From the NCBI GenBank assembly GCA_020047875.1, contig JAIFNE010000086.1:1-27832 (forward strand): a stretch of 27,832 bases of DNA. Reading direction: 5' to 3'. Source of the stretch: Hydrogenophaga sp. (GTDB lineage: Bacteria > Pseudomonadota > Gammaproteobacteria > Burkholderiales > Burkholderiaceae_C). Every line of letters begins with the position of its first letter. Position 1 is the stretch's first letter. Shown here one piece after another: positions 9,202 to 16,496 of the stretch. A model generated the notes under the pieces. The model was not told the origin of the DNA. It worked only from the letters and a program-made list of their open reading frames with translations, and ran no database searches. The position numbers were made by a program, and so were the translations under genes.

Positions 9202-9313
9202 GAGACGAAGATCGTTTGCAGTGGGCCAGGCCCTGCTATCAGGCAGGCGTGCAAACCATTCGGTGAGTTGCTCGCGGGTTGAGCGGGTTGCCGTGCGGGG
9301 GGTGGATCGACGT

Positions 9314-9374
9314 TTGCTCGATTTTTGAGCAATTGAACGTATGATGTTTGCTTACATTCTTGAGATATGAGCAA
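9314..9374. promoter_or_regulatory. Candidate operator/promoter of the ArsR-type regulator gene
   Basis: The 60 bases before the regulator gene are AT-rich and contain two inverted-repeat pairs of related hexamers. These are TTGCTC (9314-9319) with GAGCAA (9327-9332), spacer 7, and TTGCTT (9348-9353) with GAGCAA (9369-9374), spacer 15. TATGAT at 9340-9345 is a good -10 hexamer lying between them, although no -35 hexamer is correctly spaced. The layout suggests autoregulation by the winged-helix protein encoded directly downstream; this is inference. Confidence 0.4.
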
Positions 9375-9376
9375 TC

Positions 9377-9751
9377 ATGGAGCGGATGATCTTGTCTGAA
9401 CCCAGCGCTGAAAAGTTGCGGGTGTTCGAGGTGGCTGCCGAGCTGTTCGGCGTGTTGTCAACGCCCATGCGCCTGCGGATCCTGAGCGCGCTGTGCGACG
9501 AGGAGAAGTCGGTTTCCCAGCTGCTGCAGGAAATCGACACCACCCAGCCCAACCTGTCGCAGCATCTCAATTTGTTGTATCGCGCGGGGGTGCTGGCCAA
9601 GCGCAAGGAAGGGACTCAGGTGATCTACCGGGTGCAGAGCGAAAAGGCCGTGGCGCTGTGCCGCACGGTATGCACCCAGATCGCGATCGAACTTGACGAG
9701 CCCACTGCGGTACCGGCTGCAGAGCGGTTGTCGCCGCGCCTGATTTCCTGA
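9377..9751 (+). CDS. ArsR/SmtB-family winged-helix regulator
   Basis: This is a 124-residue dimeric DNA-binding repressor of the ArsR family. The core (about 17-100) reads AELFGVLSTPMRLRILSALC, then the helix-turn-helix SVSQLLQEIDTTQPNLSQHL, then the wing GVLAKRKEGTQVIYRV. There is no ELCVCDL metal motif of ArsR or CadC in the recognition region. Instead Cys40 sits at the end of helix 3, and Cys95 and Cys99 form a CxxxC in the C-terminal helix (ALCRTVCTQ). That could bind a thiophilic metal or act as a thiol switch. The start is 9377, or ATG 9386 three codons later, which has GGAG just upstream. A candidate operator lies at 9314-9374. The lipoprotein gene follows 21 nt later, suggesting an operon. 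Targets are unknown; the gene sits between prpE and sucA, which might hint at carbon control, but only context supports this. Confidence 0.9.
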   Translation: MERMILSEPSAEKLRVFEVAAELFGVLSTPMRLRILSALCDEEKSVSQLLQEIDTTQPNLSQHLNLLYRAGVLAKRKEGTQVIYRVQSEKAVALCRTVCTQIAIELDEPTAVPAAERLSPRLIS

Positions 9752-9772
9752 CGCTTTTCCGGGATGTCTGTC

Positions 9773-10036
9773 ATGAGCCATCGCCTCTTGTTTGTTCGCA
9801 CGGCAGCCTCCGTGGCGCTTCTTGCTGCTCTGGCGGGCTGTGCCTCCGGCGGTGTCAATCTGGGCCTCTCGCTGCCGATTGGCCGCAGCGCTGGCGTGGG
9901 GGTGAGCGTGGGCAGCGATGGGCGAATTGGCACCAGCGTGGGGGTGGGCGTGGGTGGTGGTTCGGTCAGCGTGGGCGCCTCCGCCAGGCTCCCTACGCCG
10001 AGCTCCGCCAGCGACAAGAAGAGCCCCGAAAAATGA
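9773..10036 (+). CDS. Small Gly/Val-rich lipoprotein, unknown function
   Basis: This 87-residue protein starts with a lipoprotein signal peptide ending in the lipobox LAGC, with lipidated Cys23, predicted to be anchored in the outer or inner membrane. The mature part alternates Gly/Ser with Val (LGLSLPIGRSAGVGVSVG, then GRIGTSVGVGVGGGSVSVGA) and ends in a short Lys/Ser/Pro tail. The alternation suggests beta-strand or glycine-zipper-like packing. ATG 9773 is chosen because GGGA lies 8 nt upstream; ATG 9764 three codons earlier is possible but lacks a ribosome binding site. Mature +2 is Ala, not Asp, so transport to the outer membrane by Lol is expected. It is probably co-transcribed with the upstream ArsR gene. 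I do not recognise a named family. Confidence 0.7.
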   Translation: MSHRLLFVRTAASVALLAALAGCASGGVNLGLSLPIGRSAGVGVSVGSDGRIGTSVGVGVGGGSVSVGASARLPTPSSASDKKSPEK

Positions 10037-10176
10037 ACAGGCGAACCGCCATGTGGCTGCAGCCCCTTGCCTGAGAGGCTTGCGGCAGCTTGGTTCGAGT
10101 CGGTCTTGGCGCAACACATGCGCCCGCGCCGCCTGCTTTCCTTGTCCGATTTGTCGTTTGGTCGACCGACGCCCCG

Positions 10177-10205
10177 TTGGCGGTGGCACAATTGCGGGTT
10201 GTAGT
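10177..10205 (+). promoter_or_regulatory. Candidate promoter of the sucA operon
   Basis: TTGGCG (10177-10182) and TGTAGT (10200-10205) are 17 nt apart, each matching four of six consensus bases. A transcript from here would start near 10212 and carry a leader of about 100 nt that includes the hairpin at 10282-10298. It is the best-spaced pair in the 278-nt gap before sucA, but the match is only moderate. Confidence 0.35.
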
Positions 10206-10281
10206 CAGGTCCTTCCACAGTCACTGTCGCATCCGCCAACCGGTCCAGCCGTGTCGCGGAAGGTTTGTTTAACCAGCTAAT

Positions 10282-10304
10282 GTTTCCCCAAGGGAAACGG
10301 AGGA
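10282..10304 (+). promoter_or_regulatory. Hairpin abutting the sucA ribosome binding site
   Basis: GTTTCCC (10282-10288) and GGGAAAC (10292-10298) form a perfect 7-bp stem with loop CAA. It is followed without a gap by the Shine-Dalgarno sequence GGAGGA (10299-10304), 10 nt before ATG 10315. The SD itself stays single-stranded in this fold, so the hairpin could protect the 5' end or present the site. An alternative pairing of the left-arm CCCC with the SD guanines would close it. Confidence 0.5.
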
Positions 10305-10314
10305 CAGCGAATTC

Positions 10315-13200
10315 ATGAGCGATTCCGCATCCGGCAACGTCTATGTTGCTTACAAAGGCAACTCGTACCTCTTTGGCGGCAACGCGCCGTACGTTGAGGA
10401 GATGTACGAAAACTACCTGGCCAATCCAGGCAGCGTGTCCGAATCGTGGCGAGCCTATTTTGACGCGCTGCAGCATGTGCCCGCCGTCGATGGTTCCGAT
10501 GCCCGCGACGTGCCTCACCTGCCGGTCATCAATGCGTTTGCCGACCGCGCCAAACAGGGCGGTACCCGAGTGGTCATCGCCGCTGGCGCCGATTCCGACC
10601 TTGGCCGCAAGCGTGTCGCGGTCCAGCAGCTGATCGCAGCCTACCGCAATGTGGGTTCTCGCTGGGCCGATCTTGATCCGCTGAAGCGCACCGATCGCGA
10701 ACACATCCCCGAACTTGATCCGTCGTTCTACGGCTTCGCCGACGCCGACTTCGAGACCGTTTTCAACACCAGCAACACCTTTTTCGGCAAAGAGGTGATG
10801 TCGCTGCGTGATCTCCTCAACGCGCTGCGCGAAACCTACTGCGGCAGCATCGGCGCCGAGTACATGTACATCAGCGACCAGTCGCAAAAGCGCTGGTGGC
10901 AGGAGAAGCTGGAGTCGATCCGCAGCAAGGCGGTGTTCACCGCCGACAAAAAAATGCACATCCTCGACCGCCTGACGGCCGCCGAAGGCTTGGAGCGGTT
11001 CCTTCACACGAAGTACGTTGGCCAGAAGCGGTTTTCGCTGGAAGGCGGCGAAAGCTTCATTGCGGCCATGGACGAGGTGATCCAGCAGGCCGGCGCGCAG
11101 GGCATTCAGGAGATCGTGATCGGCATGGCGCATCGGGGTCGCCTGAATGTGCTGGTCAACGCCCTGGGCAAGATGCCCAAGGACTTGTTTGCCGAGTTTG
11201 ATCACACGGCGCCGGAAGACCTGCCCGCCGGCGACGTGAAGTACCACCAGGGTTTCAGCTCGGACGTCGCCACGCCGGGCGGTCCGGTGCACCTCTCGCT
11301 GGCATTCAACCCCTCGCACCTGGAGATCGTGAACCCGGTGGTGGAGGGGTCGGTGCGGGCCCGCATGGACCGCCGCGGCGACCCGAAGGGCAAGCAGGTG
11401 TTGCCGGTGCTGGTGCATGGCGATGCGGCCTTTGCCGGTCAGGGCGTGAACCAGGAAACCCTGGCGCTGGCCGCCACGCGTGGCTACACGACGGGTGGCA
11501 CGGTGCACATCATCATCAACAACCAGATTGGTTTCACCACCTCCGATCCGCGCGATCTGCGCTCGACCTTGTACTGCACCGATATCGTCAAAGGCGTGGA
11601 GTCGCCGGTGTTGCACGTGAACGGGGACGACCCCGAGGCGGTGGTCCTCTGTGCCCAGCTGGCGCTGGAATACCGGATGACCTTCCGCAAGGATGTGGTG
11701 GTTGACATCGTCTGCTTCCGCAAGCTGGGTCACAACGAGCAGGACACGCCCAGCCTGACGCAGCCGTTGATGTACAAGAAAATCGCCAAGCATCCCGGCA
11801 CGCGCCAGCTCTACGCCGATCGCCTGGCCGCGCAAGGCCTGGGTGAGACGCTCGGCGACGACATGTTCAAGGCCTACCGCGCGGCGCTTGATGCCGGTCG
11901 GCACACGGTGGACCCGGTGCTGACCAACTTCAAGAGCAAGTATGCGGTGGATTGGTCACCTTTCCTCGGCAAGAAATGGACCGACGCTGGCGACACCGCG
12001 ATTCCCGCGGCGGAGTGGAAGCGATTGGCCGAGAGCCTGACCACCATTCCCGACACCGTGACGCCGCACCAGTTGGTGAAAAAGGTTTATGCCGACCGCG
12101 CTGCCATGGGCCGAGGCGACATCCCGGTTGACTGGGGAATGGGCGAGAGCATGGCATTTGCCTCGCTGGTGGCCAGCGGTTTTCCGGTGCGCCTGTCGGG
12201 CGAGGACTCGGGTCGCGGAACCTTCACGCACCGTCATGCGGTGGTTCACGACCAGAACCGCGAGCGTTACAACGAAGGTACCTATGTTCCGCTGGAGAAC
12301 GTGGTCGAAAACCAGGCGCCGTTTGTGGTGATCGACTCGATCCTCTCGGAAGAGGCGGTGCTGGCGTTTGAGTATGGCTACGCTTCCAACGACCCCAACA
12401 CGCTGGTGATTTGGGAGGCCCAGTTTGGCGATTTCGCCAACGGCGCGCAGGTGGTGATCGATCAGTTCATCGCCTCGGGTGAGGTGAAGTGGGGTCGCGT
12501 CAACGGCATCACGCTGATGCTGCCACACGGCTACGAAGGCCAGGGGCCGGAGCACAGCTCGGCCCGCCTGGAGCGATTCATGCAGCTGGCGGCCGACACC
12601 AACATGCAGATCGTGCAGCCGACCACGGCTAGCCAGATCTTCCATGTGCTGCGCCGCCAGATGGTGCGCAACCTGCGCAAGCCGCTGATCATCTTCACGC
12701 CCAAGAGCTTGCTGCGCAACAAGGACGCGACCTCGCCGCTGGCGGAGTTCACCAAGGGCGGTTTCCAGACCGTGATCCCCGACCAGAACGCCGACGTGGC
12801 GAAGAAGGCCGACAAGGTCAAGCGCGTCATCTGCTGCTCGGGCAAGGTGTATTACGACCTGGTGAAAAAGCGTGAGGAACTCGAGCGCGACGACGTCGCC
12901 ATTGTTCGTGTGGAGCAGCTGTATCCGTTCCCGCACAAGGTGTTTGGTGCCGAGTTGCGCAAGTACCCGAATGTCACCGATCTCGTGTGGTGCCAGGACG
13001 AACCGCAAAACCAGGGCGCTTGGTTCTTCGTGCAGCACTACATCCACGAGAACATGCTCGAGGGTCAGAAGCTTGGCTATGCCGGGCGTGCTGCCTCTGC
13101 TTCGCCAGCGGTGGGCTACGCCCATCTGCACCAGGAGCAGCAGAAGAACCTGATCGAAGCCGCGTTCGGCAAGCTCAAGGGCTTCATTCTCACCAAATAA
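10315..13200 (+). CDS. sucA: 2-oxoglutarate dehydrogenase E1 component
   Basis: SucA decarboxylates 2-oxoglutarate with thiamine diphosphate and transfers succinyl to the lipoyl arm of E2, in the TCA cycle and the cytosolic OGDH complex. The 961-residue length is normal. Residues 1-45 form the E2-binding N-terminus with YLFGGNAPYVEEMYENYL and the SVSESWRAYFD segment. The E1 core includes His273 in GMAHRGRLNVL, HGDAAFAGQG near 368-376, IINNQIGFTTS and NGDDPEAV near 436-443. The transketolase-like C-terminal part contains FEYGYASNDPNTLVIWEAQFGDF and LPHGYEGQGPEHSSARLERF. A strong SD GGAGGA precedes the ATG. It is the first gene of the operon sucA-odhB-pspC-lpdA-zapE. A hairpin sits at its ribosome binding site, and a second structured region separates it from odhB. 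Confidence 0.98.
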   Translation: MSDSASGNVYVAYKGNSYLFGGNAPYVEEMYENYLANPGSVSESWRAYFDALQHVPAVDGSDARDVPHLPVINAFADRAKQGGTRVVIAAGADSDLGRKRVAVQQLIAAYRNVGSRWADLDPLKRTDREHIPELDPSFYGFADADFETVFNTSNTFFGKEVMSLRDLLNALRETYCGSIGAEYMYISDQSQKRWWQEKLESIRSKAVFTADKKMHILDRLTAAEGLERFLHTKYVGQKRFSLEGGESFIAAMDEVIQQAGAQGIQEIVIGMAHRGRLNVLVNALGKMPKDLFAEFDHTAPEDLPAGDVKYHQGFSSDVATPGGPVHLSLAFNPSHLEIVNPVVEGSVRARMDRRGDPKGKQVLPVLVHGDAAFAGQGVNQETLALAATRGYTTGGTVHIIINNQIGFTTSDPRDLRSTLYCTDIVKGVESPVLHVNGDDPEAVVLCAQLALEYRMTFRKDVVVDIVCFRKLGHNEQDTPSLTQPLMYKKIAKHPGTRQLYADRLAAQGLGETLGDDMFKAYRAALDAGRHTVDPVLTNFKSKYAVDWSPFLGKKWTDAGDTAIPAAEWKRLAESLTTIPDTVTPHQLVKKVYADRAAMGRGDIPVDWGMGESMAFASLVASGFPVRLSGEDSGRGTFTHRHAVVHDQNRERYNEGTYVPLENVVENQAPFVVIDSILSEEAVLAFEYGYASNDPNTLVIWEAQFGDFANGAQVVIDQFIASGEVKWGRVNGITLMLPHGYEGQGPEHSSARLERFMQLAADTNMQIVQPTTASQIFHVLRRQMVRNLRKPLIIFTPKSLLRNKDATSPLAEFTKGGFQTVIPDQNADVAKKADKVKRVICCSGKVYYDLVKKREELERDDVAIVRVEQLYPFPHKVFGAELRKYPNVTDLVWCQDEPQNQGAWFFVQHYIHENMLEGQKLGYAGRAASASPAVGYAHLHQEQQKNLIEAAFGKLKGFILTK

Positions 13201-13256
13201 CGGCGGCTTGGTATCGGGCTTGCGGCCGGGTTACCTGGATAACCGCTGCGCCGCCG
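13201..13256 (+). promoter_or_regulatory. Nested stem-loop between sucA and odhB
   Basis: CGGCGGC (13201-13207), directly after the sucA stop codon, is complementary to GCCGCCG (13250-13256). Inside it GGTTA (13229-13233) pairs with TAACC (13240-13244) around a 6-nt loop. No T-tract follows, so this is not an intrinsic terminator. It could be an RNA-processing or stabilising element that sets the E1 to E2 ratio. Confidence 0.35.
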
Positions 13257-13299
13257 ATCCCCGATGCTCACCGTTCAACGCAACACGCAGGAATTAAAC

Positions 13300-14571
13300 A
13301 TGGCAATCGTAGAAGTCAAAGTGCCTCAGCTGTCTGAATCCGTGGCCGAGGCCACGCTGCTGCAGTGGAAGAAAAAAGTGGGTGAGGCGGTCGCAGTCGA
13401 TGAAATCCTGATCGACGTCGAAACCGACAAGGTGGTGCTGGAAGTGCCCGCGCCATCGGCTGGCGTGCTGATCGAGCTGCTGCAGGGCGATGGCGCCACG
13501 GTGGCGGCGGAGCAGGTCATTGCCCGCATCGACACGAACGCCACCGTGGGCGCAAGCCCAGCCGCTGTCGGAGCACCCGCCGGCATTGCGGCTCCGGTCA
13601 ACGCCCCGCCAGCGCCTGCACCCGCAGCGGCTGCGGGTACCAAGGCCGGCGTGGCCATGCCCGCCGCTGCCAAGCTGATGGCCGACAACGGGCTGGCAGC
13701 TGGCTCGGTGGCCGGGACCGGCAAAGACGGCCGCGTGACCAAGGGTGATGTGTTGTCTGCCGTGGCGGGCGCTCCGCGCACTGCTGTGGTCAGTGCGCCG
13801 GTGGCAATCCCCACCGGTGCGCCGAGCAGGGTGTTGCCGCAGGTGGCCACGGTGGCGCCCGATCTGGGCGATCGCCCGGAAGAGCGCGTGCCTATGACGC
13901 GCTTGCGTGCCCGGGTGGCCGAGCGCCTGCTGCAGTCGCAATCGACCAACGCCATCCTGACCACCTTCAACGAAATCAACATGGCCCCGGTCATGGACAT
14001 GCGCAAGCGCATGCAGGAGCGCTTCGAGAAGGAACACGGCGTCAAGCTCGGTTTCATGAGCTTTTTCGTCAAGGCGGCGGTGCATGCCCTCAAGAAGTTC
14101 CCGATCCTCAACGCCTCGGTGGATGGCACCGACATCGTCTACCACGGCTATTTCGACATCGGCATCGCCGTCGGTTCGCCGCGCGGTCTGGTGGTGCCTA
14201 TCCTGCGCAATGCCGACCAGATGAGCTTTGCCGACATCGAGAAAAAGATCGCCGAGTTTGGCCAGAAAGCCAAGGACGGCAAGCTGGGCATGGACGACAT
14301 GACCGGTGGCACTTTCTCCATATCCAACGGTGGTACTTTCGGCTCGATGATGTCCACCCCGATCATCAACCCGCCGCAGTCGGCCATTCTGGGCGTGCAC
14401 GCCACCAAAGACCGGGCCATGGTGGAAAACGGCCAGGTGGTGGTGCGCCCCATGAACTACTTCGCCATGTCGTACGACCACCGCATCATCGACGGCCGCG
14501 AAGCCGTGCTGGGGCTGGTGGCGATGAAAGAAGCGCTGGAAGACCCGGCGCGACTGTTGTTCGATATCTGA
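13300..14571 (+). CDS. odhB: Dihydrolipoyllysine succinyltransferase, OGDH E2 component
   Basis: OdhB (SucB) forms the core of the 2-oxoglutarate dehydrogenase complex and moves the succinyl group from the lipoyl arm to CoA. The protein has 423 residues. One lipoyl domain (2-76) has the lipoylated Lys44 in VETDKVVLEV. It is followed by an Ala/Pro linker (about 80-120), a peripheral E3-binding domain (AAKLMADNGLAAGSVAG then GRVTKGDVLSAV), a second linker, and the catalytic acyltransferase domain. The active site is His394 and Asp398 in SYDHRIIDGREAV. ATG 13300 has AGGA 8 nt upstream and begins the conserved MAIVEVKVPQL; the longer frame from 13264 is rejected. The gene lies 99 nt after sucA and 16 nt before the PspC-like gene. 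Confidence 0.97.
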   Translation: MAIVEVKVPQLSESVAEATLLQWKKKVGEAVAVDEILIDVETDKVVLEVPAPSAGVLIELLQGDGATVAAEQVIARIDTNATVGASPAAVGAPAGIAAPVNAPPAPAPAAAAGTKAGVAMPAAAKLMADNGLAAGSVAGTGKDGRVTKGDVLSAVAGAPRTAVVSAPVAIPTGAPSRVLPQVATVAPDLGDRPEERVPMTRLRARVAERLLQSQSTNAILTTFNEINMAPVMDMRKRMQERFEKEHGVKLGFMSFFVKAAVHALKKFPILNASVDGTDIVYHGYFDIGIAVGSPRGLVVPILRNADQMSFADIEKKIAEFGQKAKDGKLGMDDMTGGTFSISNGGTFGSMMSTPIINPPQSAILGVHATKDRAMVENGQVVVRPMNYFAMSYDHRIIDGREAVLGLVAMKEALEDPARLLFDI

Positions 14572-14587
14572 GCGACAGGGTTCCTCC

Positions 14588-14908
14588 GTGTCCTTGGCCG
14601 ACGAACTCATCAAGCTGGAGCAGCTGCGCGAGCGCGGTACGCTGAGTGCAGAGGAGTTCGATCGTGTCAAGGCACGTTTGCTCAACGCCTTGCCCGAGGC
14701 CGTGTCGCCTGGCGGCGTCGTGCAGTCAATCAACCGACTGCGGCGCAGTGGCCATGATCGCTGGGTTGCTGGCGTCTGTGGCGGGCTTGCCGCAACGACG
14801 GGTGTTGAGTCGTGGATCTGGCGGCTTTTGATGGTGGCGCTTGCTTTTGCGGGCGGCCTTGGCTTGGTGATTTACGCCTTGCTGTGGATTTTTGTGCCGG
14901 CCGACTGA
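14588..14908 (+). CDS. Small membrane protein with SHOCT and PspC domains
   Basis: This 106-residue protein starts with GTG 14588; AGGG about 10 nt upstream supports it. Residues 1-35 (DELIKLEQLRERGTLSAEEF then DRVKARLL) match the SHOCT short helical module. Residues 50-106 match the PspC domain: RLRRSGHDRWVAGVCGGLAA, then WIWRLLMVALAFAGGLGLVIYALLWIFVP, with one or two membrane segments. PspC domains are known from envelope stress (phage-shock) proteins of the inner membrane, whereas SHOCT modules are often oligomerising or targeting tags. No psp genes are nearby. It lies inside the OGDH operon, 16 nt after odhB and 27 nt before lpdA, so it is co-transcribed with a TCA-cycle complex. A role in membrane tethering or stress sensing is inference only. 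Confidence 0.85.
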   Translation: MSLADELIKLEQLRERGTLSAEEFDRVKARLLNALPEAVSPGGVVQSINRLRRSGHDRWVAGVCGGLAATTGVESWIWRLLMVALAFAGGLGLVIYALLWIFVPAD

Positions 14909-14935
14909 GTCCGGCGCCCAACTGGAATTTTGAAC

Positions 14936-16363
14936 ATGTCCCAATCTTTTGATGTCATCGTGATCGGTGGCGGTCCCGGTGGCTACATCGCTGCCATTCG
15001 CGCAGCACAGCTCGGCTTTCAAGTGGCCTGCATCGATGAGTGGAAGAACGACAAGGGTGGTCCTGCGCTGGGTGGCACCTGCACCAACGTGGGCTGTATT
15101 CCGTCCAAGGCGCTGTTGCAGTCGTCCGAGCATTTTGAGCAGGCCAACCACCACTTCGCTGACCACGGTATCCAGGTCAAGGACGTCAAGATCGACGTGA
15201 CCAAGATGGTTGGCCGCAAGGACACGGTGGTCAAGCAGAACAACGACGGCGTTCTGTACCTGTTCAAAAAGAACAAGGTGAGTTTCTTCCATGGTCGTGG
15301 TTCGTTCGTGAAAGCGGTCGAGGCCGGCTATGAAATCCAGGTGACCGGCGCCAAGGACGAGGTGCTCGTGGGGCGCCAGGTGATCGTGGCCACCGGCTCG
15401 AATGCCCGCGCCTTGCCCGGCGCACCGTTTGATGAGGAGATGATCCTCTCCAACGACGGCGCGTTGCGCCTGAGCGCGGTCCCCAAGAAGCTGACCCTCA
15501 TCGGCTCGGGTGTGATCGGTCTGGAGATGGGTTCGGTCTGGCGCCGCCTGGGTTCGGAGGTGACCATCCTCGAAGGCCTGCCGACCTTCCTCGGCGCGGT
15601 TGACGAGCAAATCGCCAAAGAGGCCAAAAAGGCTTTCGACAAGCAAGGCCTGAAGATCGAGCTCGGCGTGAAGGTGGGCGAAATCAAGGCCACCAAAAAG
15701 GGCGTGAGTGTGGCCTACACCAATGCCAAGGGGGAAGCCCTCAAGCTCGATGCCGACAAACTCATTGTGTCCATCGGCCGGGTGCCCAACACCATTGGCC
15801 TCAACGCCGAGGCCGTGGGCTTGGCGCTTGACGAGCGCGGCGCCATTGTGGTCGATGACCAGTGCCGCACCAGTCTAAAGGGCGTGTGGGCGGTTGGTGA
15901 TGTGGTGCGGGGGCCGATGCTGGCCCACAAGGCCGAGGAAGAGGGCGTTGCGGTGGCGGAGCGCATCGCCGGTCAGCACGGGCATGTGAATTTCAACACG
16001 GTGCCCTGGGTGATCTACACCAGCCCGGAGATTGCCTGGGTCGGTGAGACCGAGCAGCAACTCAAGGCGCGTGGCGCCGAATACAAGGCCGGTACCTTCC
16101 CGTTCCTCGCCAATGGTCGGGCCCGCGCTCTGGGTGACACCACCGGCATGGTGAAGTTTCTGGCCGATGCCAAGACCGACGAAATTCTCGGCGTGCACAT
16201 CGTGGGTCCGATGGCCAGCGAGTTGATTGCCGAGGCGGTGGTTGCCATGGAGTTCAAGGCCAGCGCCGAAGACATCGCCCGCATCTGCCACGCTCATCCC
16301 TCGTTGTCCGAGGCGACGAAAGAGGCGGCGCTGGCGGTCGACAAGCGCACACTGAATTTTTGA
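14936..16363 (+). CDS. lpdA: Dihydrolipoyl dehydrogenase, E3 component
   Basis: LpdA reoxidises the dihydrolipoyl arm of the OGDH complex, passing electrons via FAD and a redox disulfide to NAD+. The 475-residue protein begins with the FAD-binding VIVIGGGPGGYIAAIRAAQL. The redox pair is Cys49 and Cys54 in GGTCTNVGCIPSK. The NAD-binding motif is TLIGSGVIGLEMGSVWRRLG and the second FAD motif is GVWAVGDVVRGPMLAHKAEEE. The catalytic dyad is His454 and Glu459 in HAHPSLSEATKEA. ATG 14936 is preferred over TTG 14930. It is the fourth gene of the sucA operon and probably serves both OGDH and other 2-oxoacid complexes, although many Burkholderiales carry a second lpd with pyruvate dehydrogenase. Confidence 0.97.
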   Translation: MSQSFDVIVIGGGPGGYIAAIRAAQLGFQVACIDEWKNDKGGPALGGTCTNVGCIPSKALLQSSEHFEQANHHFADHGIQVKDVKIDVTKMVGRKDTVVKQNNDGVLYLFKKNKVSFFHGRGSFVKAVEAGYEIQVTGAKDEVLVGRQVIVATGSNARALPGAPFDEEMILSNDGALRLSAVPKKLTLIGSGVIGLEMGSVWRRLGSEVTILEGLPTFLGAVDEQIAKEAKKAFDKQGLKIELGVKVGEIKATKKGVSVAYTNAKGEALKLDADKLIVSIGRVPNTIGLNAEAVGLALDERGAIVVDDQCRTSLKGVWAVGDVVRGPMLAHKAEEEGVAVAERIAGQHGHVNFNTVPWVIYTSPEIAWVGETEQQLKARGAEYKAGTFPFLANGRARALGDTTGMVKFLADAKTDEILGVHIVGPMASELIAEAVVAMEFKASAEDIARICHAHPSLSEATKEAALAVDKRTLNF

Positions 16364-16496
16364 AGCTTTTTCACCCAACCCCGCGCCGCGCCCGCGCGTG
16401 GCATCCGCTCAACAGGTCCAGCGCCGTGGTCTGGCTTAGCCAGAGCCGCCGGTTGCCTGCATGGTGACACCGGCGCCGCTGGGAAAAGCCTTGTTC

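Noticed and set aside
10160..10167. GGTCGACC palindrome upstream of sucA
   Set aside because: It is only 8 bp, cannot be extended, and is common in GC-rich DNA.
10184..10198. Sigma54-like TGGCAC element upstream of sucA
   Set aside because: TGGCACA is present, but the required GC of the -12 element at the fixed 10-nt spacing from the GG is absent (GG is found instead).
9625..11904. A 759-codon minus-strand frame opposite the ArsR, lipoprotein and sucA genes
   Set aside because: It is a shadow of sucA codon bias; the sense strand encodes intact, recognisable proteins.
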